This document shows positions 37,607-49,564 of a stretch of DNA of 64,000 bases, in pieces. The DNA comes from Astropecten irregularis (Eukaryota; Echinodermata; Asteroidea; Paxillosida; Astropectinidae). Position numbers and translations under genes: made by a program. The notes beneath the pieces are model-generated. The model saw only the letters and a program-made list of their open reading frames with translations. It was not told the origin of the DNA and did not search any database. Each line of letters begins with the position of its first letter. Position 1 is the stretch's first letter. The stretch is from positions 33,418,001-33,482,000 of the forward strand of contig OZ020244.1 in the NCBI GenBank assembly GCA_963971285.1, read 5' to 3'.

Positions 37607-37620
37607 CCAACAGAGGGCGT
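37607..37620 (+). promoter_or_regulatory. CTCF-like core match
   Basis: ccaacagagggcgt matches 12 of 14 positions of the animal CTCF core CCACYAGRKGGCRC. A match in the opposite orientation is at 38,118-38,131. Similar strings also occur at the ends of animal transposons, so this may instead be an element end. Confidence 0.2.
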
Positions 37621-37801
37621 TTTGAGCAAACTGGCTTTGTACAGTTTGTAGGTAAAAGAACCCTGTAAAACTCACTTTTCAGATATTCTACGCAAGTTTT
37701 CCACCCTTGAATTTGAGGTTTATCATAATTTGTATCCAATAAGTTAACTCTTGGAGGATATAATCCTTTTTCCGTAATGGTGATCAGTGGAATTCTTTCC
37801 C

Positions 37802-37890
37802 ATTTGCATTTGCACATTTCCGAGCATCCGAATGCTTCCGAAAACGTTGCTTCCGAAGACCTGCCGAAGATGACGTTCGTTGTGACGTCA
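37802..37890. promoter_or_regulatory. Cluster of octamer, CCGAA repeats and CRE
   Basis: ATTTGCAT (octamer) at 37,802-37,809, then five close variants of YCCGAA between 37,818 and 37,869, then the palindromic CRE TGACGTCA at 37,883-37,890. Such spacing is typical of promoters or enhancers in animals, but no transcript or TATA element is evident next to it. Confidence 0.35.
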
Positions 37891-38117
37891 CAGGTCATTT
37901 AAATAAAGTAATAAAATCCACTTTTTGGCTCAGGTATATACTGTTTCGTATGTTTTTCAGCGTTTCCAACCCTCTTGAAACCATTCTAAGGCGTTCCATG
38001 CGATACAATGTCAAAATGTTGACTACAACATACATATCTGGGGCATTTTTGGTCATTACCGGATTTTTTTCTACGAAAGTAATTAAGAGTGTTCCGATAA
38101 AGCCCTAGTCGTGTGCA

Positions 38118-38134
38118 GCGCCACCTACCGGTGG
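38118..38134 (-). promoter_or_regulatory. Second CTCF-like match near the right end of the interruption
   Basis: gcgccacctaccgg (38,118-38,131) matches the reverse-complement CTCF core at 12 of 14 positions, opposite in orientation to the copy at 37,607. The same bases form a short palindromic ccacc/ggtgg pair. It lies 18 bp before the array resumes. A transposon terminus is the alternative. Confidence 0.2.
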
Positions 38135-38151
38135 TTCCGGGAACATTGCGT

Positions 38152-39294
38152 CTAGGATGCCTTGCAGCCCTACGTAGGGTACGATGGGTTATCCTTCTTA
38201 ACTCGAGTTACGATCGATCGTAGGGCTTCGTGAAGTCGACCCTAGTGTGAATCGCAGAAAAAAAAATTCCATTAAAAAAATATATATGTATCTGGGAGGG
38301 GGGGGGGGGCGGGGCTTGGGGACGTCTGCCGGGCCCTTTGCAGCAGAAAATTGCATGGGTTGCGTGCATTATTGGCCATTCCAAACTTTGTGTGTTGTAC
38401 CTGTTCATTTGAAATTGGTTTCAAGTGGTACCTTGTTCGTTTGATCAAAGGTAAATTTTAGGGCCTAGTTTTGGGGGTCCCCATGGGGTACATGCAAATT
38501 GCAAATGGTTCGGCAAATCGAAAAGAAATTGAAAATGGAATTTTTCATCTTTATTTTGCCGTATTGGTCGATTGCCTCGGAAACTTATATGAGTATTTCT
38601 AAGTATTTTGTTAATGGGCCTTTTTGCGTGGGAGCTTGTGGGAAATATTTTAGTGGTCTGCACCCACGTACACTGAAAAATACCCCTCACGCCCTTTAAC
38701 ACTGGTCCCATGCACAAACATATGCACAAAGTCAGGGAACTTGACCGAATGTTACTGGCTATGCCAAACATAATCAATGACCATTTCATGTCACAACTCC
38801 TCTTTGTCCGCACAGACCCTACGGGCTTTTTATGAGCGTGACCTGAACCAGTCGTTTGGCATAGTCAGTGAAAAGCGGTCAAGTTTCCAATCTTCGTAGT
38901 ATGGTTTGTACACGGGCTCATTGCTAAAGCGCGTGAAGATTTTTTTCAGAGTGCACGCGCAAATGTATTGAGTCATTCAACAATTCTGTGCATTTTCGAA
39001 CTGCCATGCGACAAATCTGTCGAAATTGCAACCCCGAAAAATAATCGTAAGTACCACTGAAGTACCACTTGTTCATCTTTGACACGACTGAGTAGAAACC
39101 GGTATAATGTGCTTTTATGGAATCTTTTGACTTGATTTCAGGCATTTTGGAGGCGATCCGTTTATTTAGTTTAAATACCGCATTGCTTAGCCGGGGAAGT
39201 TAGTGCGAAGGATGAAGTAAAAACTCGTCTTAAAAAAAGAGCTCTAACGGCCCAGTAAGCATGGTAAGTGGCACTACGTAACCTCATTTTATTG
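38152..39294 (+). repeat. Repeat unit U32, lacking phase 1-10
   Basis: 1,143 bp, G-run 12. aacactggtcc as in U31; private gcattttcg and ggggaagtta. Confidence 0.95.
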
Positions 39295-40446
39295 TTCGTA
39301 TGACCTAGGATGCCTTGCAGCCCTACGTAGGGTACGATGGGTTATCCTTCTTAACTCGAGTTACGATCGATCGTAGGGCTTCGTGAAGTCGACCCTAGTG
39401 TGAATCGCAGAAAAAAAAATTCCATTAAAAAAATATATATGTATCTGGGAGGGGGGGGGGGCGGGGCTTGGGGACGTCTGCCGGGCCCTTTGCAGCAGAA
39501 AATTGCATGGGTTGCGTGCATTATTGGCCATTCCAAACTTTGTGTGTTGTACCTGTTCATTTGAAATTGGTTTCAAGTGGTACCTTGTTCGTTTGATCAA
39601 AGGTAAATTTTAGGGCCTAGTTTTGGGGGTCCCCATGGGGTACATGCAAATTGCAAATGGTTCGGCAAATCGAAAAGAAATTGAAAATGGAATTTTTCAT
39701 CTTTATTTTGCCGTATTTTTCGATTGCCTCGGAAACTTATATGAGTATTTCTAAGTATTTTGTTAATGGGCCTTTTTGCGTGGGAGCTTGTGGGAAATAT
39801 TTTAGTGGTCTGCACCCACGTACACTGAAAAATACCCCTCACGCCCTTTAACAATGGTCCCATGCACAAACATATGCACAAAGTCAGGGAACTTGACCGA
39901 ATGTTACTGGCTATGCCATACATAATCAATGACCATTTCATGTCACAACTCCTCTTTGTCCGCACAGACCCTACGGGCTTTTTATGAGCGTGACCTGAAC
40001 CAGTCGTTTGGCATAGTCAGTGAAAAGCGGTCAAGTTTCCAATCTTCGTAGTATGGTTTGTACACGGGCTCATTGCTAAAGCGCGTGAAGATTTTTTTCA
40101 GAGTGCACGCGCAAATGTATTGAGTCATTCAACAATTCTGTGCATGTTCGAACTGCCATGCGACAAATCTGTCGAAATTGCAACCCCGAAAAATAATCGT
40201 AAGTACCACTGAAGTACCACTTGTTCATCTTTGACACGACTGAGTAGAAACCGGTATAATGTGCTTTTATGGAATCTTTTGACTTGATTTCAGGCATTTT
40301 GGAGGCGATCCGTTTATTTAGTTTAAATACCGCATTGCTTAGCCGGGGACGTTAGTGCGAAGGATGAAGTAAAAACTCGTCTTAAAAAAAGAGCTCTAAC
40401 GGCCCAGTAAGCATGGTAAGTGGCACTACGTAACCTCATTTTATTG
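39295..40446 (+). repeat. Repeat unit U33
   Basis: 1,152 bp, G-run 11. Private: gtatttttcg and gccatacataat. Confidence 0.95.
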
Positions 40447-41512
40447 TTCGTATGACCTAGGATGCCTTGCAGCCCTACGTAGGGTACGATGGGTTATCCT
40501 TCTTAACTCGAGTTACGATCGATCGTAGGGCTTCGTGAAGTCGACCCTAGTGTGAATCGCAGAAAAAAAAATTCCATAAAAAAAATATATATGTATCTGG
40601 GAGGGGGGGCGGGGCTTGGGGACGTCTGCCGGGCCCTTTGCAGCAGAAAATTGCATGGGTTGCGTGCATTATTGGCCATTCCAAATTTTGTGTGTTGTAC
40701 CTGTTCCTTTGAAATTGGTTTCAAGTGGTACCTTGTTCGTTTGATCAAAGGTAAATTTTAGGGCCTAGTTTGGGGGTCCCCATGGGGTACATGCAAATTG
40801 CAAATGGTTCGGCAAATCGAAAAGAAATTGAAAATGGAATTTTTCATCTTTATTTTGCCGTATTGGTCGATTGCCTCGGAAACTTATATGAGTATTTCTA
40901 AGTATTTTGTTAATGGGCCTTTTTGCGTGGGAGCTTGTGGGAAATATTTTAGTGGTCTGCACCCACGTACACTGAAAAATACCCCTCACGCCCTTTAACA
41001 ATGGTCCCATGCACAAACATATGCACAAAGTCAGGGAACTTGACCGAATGTTACTGGCTATGCCAAACATAATCAATGACCATTTCATGTCACAACTCCT
41101 CTTTGTCCGCACAGACCCTACGGGCTTTTTATGAGCGTGACCTGAACCGCGTGAAGATTTTTTTCAGAGTGCACGCGCAAATGTATTGAGTCATTCAACA
41201 ATTCTGTGCATGTTCGAACTGCCATGCGACAAATCTGTCGAAATTGCAACCCCGAAAAATAATCGTAAGTACCACTGAAGTACCACTTGTTCATCTTTGA
41301 CACGACTGAGTAGAAACCGGTATAATGTGCTTTTATGGAATCTTTTGACTTGATTTCAGGCATTTTGGAGGCGATCCGTTTATTTAGTTTAAATACCGCA
41401 TTGCTTAGCCGGGGACGTTAGTGCGAAGGATGAAGTAAAAACTCGTCTTAAAAAAAGAGCTCTAACGGCCCAGTAAGCATGGTAAGTGGCACTACGTAAC
41501 CTCATTTTATTG
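40447..41512 (+). repeat. Repeat unit U34, with an 81-bp internal deletion
   Basis: 1,066 bp, G-run 7. At 41,149 the sequence jumps from ctgaac to cgcgtgaag, removing about phase 702-782, including inverted-repeat arm 2. ccaaattttg, gttcctttg and gtttgggggtcc are shared with U36. Confidence 0.95.
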
Positions 41513-42668
41513 TTCGTATGACCTAGGATGCCTTGCAGCCCTACGTAGGGTACGATGGGTTATCCTTCTTAACTCGAGTTACGATCGATCGTAGGGCTTC
41601 GTGAAGTCGACCCTAGCTAGTGTGAATCGCAGAAAAAAAAATTCCATTAAAAAAATATATATGTATCTGGGAGGGGGGGGGGCGGGGCTTGGGGACGTCT
41701 GCCGGGCCCTTTGCAGCAGAAAATTGCATGGGTTGCGTGCATTATTGGCCATTCCAAACTTTGTGTGTTGTACCTGTTCATTTGAAATTGGTTTCAAGTG
41801 GTACCTTGTTCGTTTGATCAAAGGTAAATTTTAGGGCCTAGTTTTTGGGGTCCCCATGGGGTACATGCAAATTGCAAATGGTTCGGCAAATCGAAAAGAA
41901 ATTGAAAATGGAATTTTTCATCTTTATTTTGCCGTATTGGTCGATTGCCTCGGAAACTTATATGAGTATTTCTAAGTATTTTGTTAATGGGCCTTTTTGC
42001 GTGGGAGCTTGTGGGAAATATTTTAGTGGTCTGCACCCACGTACACTGAAAAATACCCCTCACGCCCTTTAACAATGGTCCCATGCACAAACATATGCAC
42101 AAAGTCAGGGAACTTGACCGAATGTTACTGGCTATGCCAAACATAATCAATGACCATTTCATGTCACAACTCCTCTTTGTCCGCACAGACCCTACGGGCT
42201 TTTTATGAGCGTGACCTGAACCAGTCGTTTGGCATAGTCAGTGAAAAGCGGTCAAGTTTCCAATCTTCGTAGTATGGTTTGTACGCGGGCTCATTGCTAA
42301 AGCGCGTGAAGATTTTTTTCAGAGTGCACGCGCAAATGTATTGAGTCATTCAACAATTCTGTGCATGTTCGAACTACCATGCGACAAATCTGTCGAAATT
42401 GCAACCCCGAAAAATAATCGTAAGTACCACTGAAGTACCACTTGTTCATCTTTGACACGACTGAGTAGAAACCGGTATAATGTGCTTTTATGGAATCTTT
42501 TGACTTGATTTCAGGCATTTTGGAGGCGATCCGTTTATTTAGTTTAAATACCGCATTGCTTAGCCGGGGACGTTAGTGCGAAGGATGAAGTAAAAACTCG
42601 TCTTAAAAAAAAGAGCTCTAACGGCCCAGTAAGCATGGTAAGTGGCACTACGTAACCTCATTTTATTG
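41513..42668 (+). repeat. Repeat unit U35
   Basis: 1,156 bp, G-run 10. ccctagctagtg (4-bp CTAG gain), gtttttggggtcc and gtacgcggg, all shared with U41; private gaactaccatg and an A8 run near the end. Confidence 0.95.
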
Positions 42669-43815
42669 TTCGTATGACCTAGGATGCCTTGCAGCCCTAC
42701 GTAGGGTACGATGGGTTATCCTTCTTAACTCGAGTTACGATCGATCGTAGGGCTTCGTGAAGTCGACCCTAGTGTGAATCGCAGAAAAAAAAATTCCATA
42801 AAAAAAATATATATGTATCTGGGAGGGGGGGCGGGGCTTGGGGACGTCTGCCGGGCCCTTTGCAGCAGAAAATTGCATGGGTTGCGTGCATTATTGGCCA
42901 TTCCAAATTTTGTGTGTTGTACCTGTTCCTTTGAAATTGGTTTCAAGTGGTACCTTGTTCGTTTGATCAAAGGTAAATTTTAGGGCCTAGTTTGGGGGTC
43001 CCCATGGGGTACATGCAAATTGCAAATGGTTCGGCAAATCGAAAAGAAATTGAAAATGGAATTTTTCATCTTTATTTTGCCGTATTGGTCGATTGCCTCG
43101 GAAACTTATATGAGTATTTCTAAGTATTTTGTTAATGGGCCTTTTTGCGTGGGAGCTTGTGGGAAATATTTTAGTGGTCTGCACCCACGTACACTGAAAA
43201 ATACCCCTCACGCCCTTTAACAATGGTCCCATGCACAAACATATGCACAAAGTCAGGGAACTTGACCGAATGTTACTGGCTATGCCAAACATAATCAATG
43301 ACCATTTCATGTCACAACTCCTCTTTGTCCGCACAGACCCTACGGGCTTTTTATGAGCGTGACCTGAACCAGTCGTTTGGCATAGTCAGTGAAAAGCGGT
43401 CAAGTTTCCAATCTTCGTAGTATGGTTTGTACACGGGCTCATTGCTAAAGCGCGTGAAGATTTTTTTCAGAGTGCACGCGCAAATGTATTGAGTCATTCA
43501 ACAATTCTGTGCATGTTCGAACTGCCATGCGACAAATCTGTCGAAATTGCAACCCCGAAAAATAATCGTAAGTACCACTGAAGTACCACTTGTTCATCTT
43601 TGACACGACTGAGTAGAAACCGGTATAATGTGCTTTTATGGAATCTTTTGACTTGATTTCAGGCATTTTGGAGGCGATCCGTTTATTTAGTTTAAATACC
43701 GCATTGCTTAGCCGGGGTAGTTAGTGCGAAGGATGAAGTAAAAACTCGTCTTAAAAAAAGAGCTCTAACGGCCCAGTAAGCATGGTAAGTGGCACTACGT
43801 AACCTCATTTTATTG
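42669..43815 (+). repeat. Repeat unit U36
   Basis: 1,147 bp, G-run 7. Left half as in U34; right half ends with ggggtagtta, as in U38. Confidence 0.95.
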
Positions 43816-44965
43816 TTCGTATGACCTAGGATGCCTTGCAGCCCTACGTAGGGTACGATGGGTTATCCTTCTTAACTCGAGTTACGATCGATCGTAGGGC
43901 TTCGTGAAGTCGACCCTAGTGTGAATCGCAGAAAAAAAAATTCCATAAAAAAAATATATATGTATCTGGGAGGGGGGGGGCGGGGCTTGGGGACGTCTGC
44001 CGGGCCCTTTGCAGCAGAAAATTGCATGGGTTGCGTGCATTATTGGCCATTCCAAACTTTGTGTGTTGTACCTGTTCATTTGAAATTGGTTTCAAGTGGT
44101 ACCTTGTTCGTTTGATCAAAGGTAAATTTTAGGGCCTAGTTTTGGGGGTCCCCATGGGGTACATGCAAATTGCAAATGGTTCGGCAAATCGAAAAGAAAT
44201 TGAAAATGGAATTTTTCATCTTTATTTTGCCGTATTGGTCGATTGCCTCGGAAACTTATTTGAGTATTTCTAAGTATTTTGTTAATGGGCCTTTTTGCGT
44301 GGGAGCTTGTGGGAAATATTTTAGTGGTCTGCACCCACGTACACTGAAAAATACCCCTCACGCCCTTTAACAATGGTCCCATGCACAAACATATGCACAA
44401 AGTCAGGGAACTTGACCGAATGTTACTGGCTATGCCAAACATAATCAATGACCATTTCATGTCACAACTCCTCTTTGTCCGCACAGACCCTACGGGCTTT
44501 TTATGAGCGTGACCTGAACCAGTCGTTTGGCATAGTCAGTGAAAAGCGGTCAAGTTTCCAATCTTCGTAGTATGGTTTGTACACGGGCTCATTGCTAAAG
44601 CGCGTGAAGATTTTTTTCAGAGTTCACGCGCAAATGTATTGAGTCATTCAACAATTCTGTGCATGTTCGAACTGCCATGCGACAAATCTGTCGAATTTGC
44701 AACCCCGAAAAATAATCGTAAGTACCACTGAAGTACCACTTGTTCATCTTTGACACGACTGAGTAGAAACCGGTATAATGTGCTTTTATGGAATCTTTTG
44801 ACTTGATTTCAGGCATTTTGGAGGCGATCCGTTTATTTAGTTTAAATACCGCATTGCTTAGCCGGGGACGTTAGTGCGAAGGATGAAGTAAAAACTCGTC
44901 TTAAAAAAAGAGCTCTAACGGCCCAGTAAGCATGGTAAGTGGCACTACGTAACCTCATTTTATTG
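43816..44965 (+). repeat. Repeat unit U37
   Basis: 1,150 bp, G-run 9. ttatttgag, gagttcacgcg and gaatttgcaacc; same set and G-run in U39. Confidence 0.95.
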
Positions 44966-46113
44966 TTCGTATGACCTAGGATGCCTTGCAGCCCTACGTA
45001 GGGTACGATGGGTTATCCTTCTTAACTCGAGTTACGATCGATCGTAGGGCTTCGTGAAGTCGACCCTAGTGTGAATCGCAGAAAAAAAAATTCCATTAAA
45101 AAAATATATATGTATCTGGGAGGGGGGGCGGGGCTTGGGGACGTCTGCCGGGCCCTTTGCAGCAGAAAATTGCATGGGTTGCGTGCATTATTGGCCATTC
45201 CAAACTTTGTGTGTTGTACCTGTTCATTTGAAATTGGTTTCAAGTGGTACCTTGTTCGTTTGATCAAAGGTAAATTTTAGGGCCTAGTTTTGGGGGTCCC
45301 CATGGGGTACATGCAAATTGCAAATGGTTCGGCAAATCGAAAAGAAATTGAAAATGGAATTTTTCATCTTTATTTTGCCGTATTGGTCGATTGCCTCGGA
45401 AACTTATATGAGTATTTCTAAGTATTTTGTTAATGGGCCTTTTTGCGTGGGAGCTTGTGGGAAATATTTTAGTGGTCTGCACCCACGTACACTGAAAAAT
45501 ACCCCTCACGCCCTTTAACAATGGTCCCATGCACAAACATATGCACAAAGTCAGGGAACTTGACCGAATGTTACTGGCTATGCCAAACATAATCAATGAC
45601 CATTTCATGTCACAACTCCTCTTTGTCCGCACAGACCCTACGGGCTTTTTATGAGCGTGACCTGAACCAGTCGTTTGGCATAGTCAGTGAAAAGCGGTCA
45701 AGTTTCCAATCTTCGTAGTATGGTTTGTACACGGGCTCATTGCTAAAGCGCGTGAAGATTTTTTTCAGAGTGCACGCGCAAATGTATTGAGTCATTCAAC
45801 AATTCTGTGCATGTTCGAACTGCCATGCGACAAATCTGTCGAAATTGCAACCCCGAAAAATAATCGTAAGTACCACTGAAGTACCACTTGTTCATCTTTG
45901 ACACGACTGAGTAGAAACCGGTATAATGTGCTTTTATGGAATCTTTTGACTTGATTTCAGGCATTTTGGAGGCGATCCGTTTATTTAGTTTAAATACCGC
46001 ATTGCTTAGCCGGGGTAGTTAGTGCGAAGGATGAAGTAAAAACTCGTCTTAAAAAAAGAGCTCTAACGGCCCAGTAAGCATGGTAAGTGGCACTACGTAA
46101 CCTCATTTTATTG
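44966..46113 (+). repeat. Repeat unit U38
   Basis: 1,148 bp, G-run 7. ggggtagtta near its end, shared with U36. Confidence 0.95.
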
Positions 46114-47263
46114 TTCGTATGACCTAGGATGCCTTGCAGCCCTACGTAGGGTACGATGGGTTATCCTTCTTAACTCGAGTTACGATCGATCGTAGGGCTT
46201 CGTGAAGTCGACCCTAGTGTGAATCGCAGAAAAAAAAATTCCATAAAAAAAATATATATGTATCTGGGAGGGGGGGGGCGGGGCTTGGGGACGTCTGCCG
46301 GGCCCTTTGCAGCAGAAAATTGCATGGGTTGCGTGCATTATTGGCCATTCCAAACTTTGTGTGTTGTACCTGTTCATTTGAAATTGGTTTCAAGTGGTAC
46401 CTTGTTCGTTTGATCAAAGGTAAATTTTAGGGCCTAGTTTTGGGGGTCCCCATGGGGTACATGCAAATTGCAAATGGTTCGGCAAATCGAAAAGAAATTG
46501 AAAATGGAATTTTTCATCTTTATTTTGCCGTATTGGTCGATTGCCTCGGAAACTTATTTGAGTATTTCTAAGTATTTTGTTAATGGGCCTTTTTGCGTGG
46601 GAGCTTGTGGGAAATATTTTAGTGGTCTGCACCCACGTACACTGAAAAATACCCCTCACGCCCTTTAACAATGGTCCCATGCACAAACATATGCACAAAG
46701 TCAGGGAACTTGACCGAATGTTACTGGCTATGCCAAACATAATCAATGACCATTTCATGTCACAACTCCTCTTTGTCCGCACAGACCCTACGGGCTTTTT
46801 ATGAGCGTGACCTGAACCAGTCGTTTGGCATAGTCAGTGAAAAGCGGTCAAGTTTCCAATCTTCGTAGTATGGTTTGTACACGGGCTCATTGCTAAAGCG
46901 CGTGAAGATTTTTTTCAGAGTTCACGCGCAAATGTATTGAGTCATTCAACAATTCTGTGCATGTTCGAACTGCCATGCGACAAATCTGTCGAATTTGCAA
47001 CCCCGAAAAATAATCGTAAGTACCACTGAAGTACCACTTGTTCATCTTTGACACGACTGAGTAGAAACCGGTATAATGTGCTTTTATGGAATCTTTTGAC
47101 TTGATTTCAGGCATTTTGGAGGCGATCCGTTTATTTAGTTTAAATACCGCATTGCTTAGCCGGGGACGTTAGTGCGAAGGATGAAGTAAAAACTCGTCTT
47201 AAAAAAAGAGCTCTAACGGCCCAGTAAGCATGGTAAGTGGCACTACGTAACCTCATTTTATTG
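46114..47263 (+). repeat. Repeat unit U39
   Basis: 1,150 bp, G-run 9. Copy of U37 at a 2,298-bp offset. Confidence 0.95.
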
Positions 47264-48411
47264 TTCGTATGACCTAGGATGCCTTGCAGCCCTACGTAGG
47301 GTACGATGGGTTATCCTTCTTAACTCGAGTTACGATCGATCGTAGGGCTTCGTGAAGTCGACCCTAGTGTGAATCGCAGAAAAAAAAATTCCATTAAAAA
47401 AATATATATGTATCTGGGAGGGGGGGCGGGGCTTGGGGACGTCTGCCGGGCCCTTTGCAGCAGAAAATTGCATGGGTTGCGTGCATTATTGGCCATTCCA
47501 AACTTTGTGTGTTGTACCTGTTCATTTGAAATTGGTTTCAAGTGGTACCTTGTTCGTTTGATCAAAGGTAAATTTTAGGGCCTAGTTTTGGGGGTCCCCA
47601 TGGGGTACATGCAAATTGCAAATGGTTCGGCAAATCGAAAAGAAATTGAAAATGGAATTTTTCATCTTTATTTTGCCGTATTGGTCGATTGCCTCGGAAA
47701 CTTATATGAGTATTTCTAAGTATTTTGTTAATGGGCCTTTTTGCGTGGGAGCTTGTGGGAAATATTTTAGTGGTCTGCACCCACGTACACTGAAAAATAC
47801 CCCTCACGCCCTTTAACAATGGTCCCATGCACAAACATATGCACAAAGTCAGGGAACTTGACCGAATGTTACTGGCTATGCCAAACATAATCAATGACCA
47901 TTTCATGTCACAACTCCTCTTTGTCCGCACAGACCCTACGGGCTTTTTATGAGCGTGACCTGAACCAGTCGTTTGGCATAGTCAGTGAAAAGCGGTCAAG
48001 TTTCCAATCTTCGTAGTATGGTTTGTACACGGGCTCATTGCTAAAGCGCGTGAAGATTTTTTTCAGAGTGCACGCGCAAATGTATTGAGTCATTCAACAA
48101 TTCTGTGCATGTTCGAACTGCCATGCGACAAATCTGTCGAAATTGCAACCCCGAAAAATAATCGTAAGTACCACTGAAGTACCACTTGTTCATCTTTGAC
48201 ACGACTGAGTAGAAACCGGTATAATGTGCTTTTATGGAATCTTTTGACTTGATTTCAGGCATTTTGGAGGCGATCCGTTTATTTAGTTTAAATACCGCAT
48301 TGCTTAGCCGGGGACGTTAGTGCGAAGGATGAAGTAAAAACTCGTCTTAAAAAAAGAGCTCTAACGGCCCAGTAAGCATGGTAAGTGGCACTACGTAACC
48401 TCATTTTATTG
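47264..48411 (+). repeat. Repeat unit U40
   Basis: 1,148 bp, G-run 7. Close to the consensus; its left part matches U38. Confidence 0.95.
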
Positions 48412-49564
48412 TTCGTATGACCTAGGATGCCTTGCAGCCCTACGTAGGGTACGATGGGTTATCCTTCTTAACTCGAGTTACGATCGATCGTAGGGCTTCG
48501 TGAAGGCGACCCTAGCTAGTGTGAATCGCAGAAAAAAAAATTCCATTAAAAAAATATATGTGTATCTGGGAGGGGGGGGCGGGGCTTGGGGACGTCTGCC
48601 GGGCCCTTTGCAGCAGAAAATTGCATGGGTTGCGTGCATTATTGGCCATTCCAAACTTTGTGTGTTGTACCTGTTCATTTGAAATTGGTTTCAAGTGGTA
48701 CCTTGTTCGTTTGATCAAAGGTAAATTTTAGGGCCTAGTTTTTGGGGTCCCCATGGGGTACATGCAAATTGCAAATGGTTCGGCAAATCGAAAAGAAATT
48801 GAAAATGGAATTTTTCATCTTTATTTTGCCGTATTGGTCGATTGCCTCGGAAACTTATATGAGTATTTCTAAGTATTTTGTTAATGGGCCTTTTTGCGTG
48901 GGAGCTTGTGGGAAATATTTTAATGGTCTGCACCCACGTACACTGAAAAATACCCCTCACGCCCTTTAACAATGGTCCCATGCACAAACATATGCACAAA
49001 GTCAGGGAACTTGACCGAATGTTACTGGCTATGCCAAACATAATCAATGACCATTTCATGTCACAACTCCTCTTTGTCCGCACAGACCCTACGGGCTTTT
49101 TATGAGCGTGACCTGAACCAGTCGTTTGGCATAGTCAGTGAAAAGCGGTCAAGTTTCCAATCTTCGTAGTATGGTTTGTACGCGGGCTCATTGCTAAAGC
49201 GCGTGAAGATTTTTTTCAGAGTGCACGCGCAAATGTATTGAGTCATTCAACAATTCTGTGCATGTTCGAACTGCCATGCGACAAATCTGTCGAAATTGCA
49301 ACCCCGAAAAATAATCGTAAGTACCACTGAAGTACCACTTGTTCATCTTTGACACGACTGAGTAGAAACCGGTATAATGTGCTTTTATGGAATCTTTTGA
49401 CTTGATTTCAGGCATTTTGGAGGCGATCCGTTTATTTAGTTTAAATACCGCATTGCTTAGCCGGGGACGTTAGTGCGAAGGATGAAGTAAAAACTCGTCT
49501 TAAAAAAAGAGCTCTAACGGCCCAGTAAGCATGGTAAGTGGCACTACGTAACCTCATTTTATTG
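48412..49564 (+). repeat. Repeat unit U41
   Basis: 1,153 bp, G-run 8. ccctagctagtg, gtttttggggtcc and gtacgcggg as in U35; private gaaggcgac, atatgtgtat and tttaatggtc. Confidence 0.95.

Larger units (their letters stand above)
37599..37898 (-). other. 99-codon ATG frame in the interruption, probably not a gene
   Basis: The longest ATG-initiated frame in the interruption, with seven cysteines spread along it and no domain I recognise. Its first codons overlap the CRE-type site. A frame of this length is expected about once by chance in 2.5 kb over six frames. I list it because it is the only candidate here; an exon of an unknown element is possible. Confidence 0.12.
35683..38151. other. 2,469-bp unrelated sequence interrupting the array
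   Basis: No similarity to the repeat unit is visible. The array stops at phase 11 and restarts at phase 11, so the segment sits between neighbouring bases of one unit with at most one duplicated C. No clear terminal inverted repeats, poly-A tail or target-site duplication are visible at the ends. It is A/T-rich with long homopolymers (G13 at 35,787-35,799; A and T runs near 37,352 and 37,450). No convincing gene. It could be an inserted element of unknown type, filler from break repair, or older locus sequence. Confidence 0.75.

Noticed and set aside
35683-38151. Terminal inverted repeats on the interruption (cggaac near both ends)
   Set aside because: Only six adjoining bases agree and the outer bases do not, so this is chance level.
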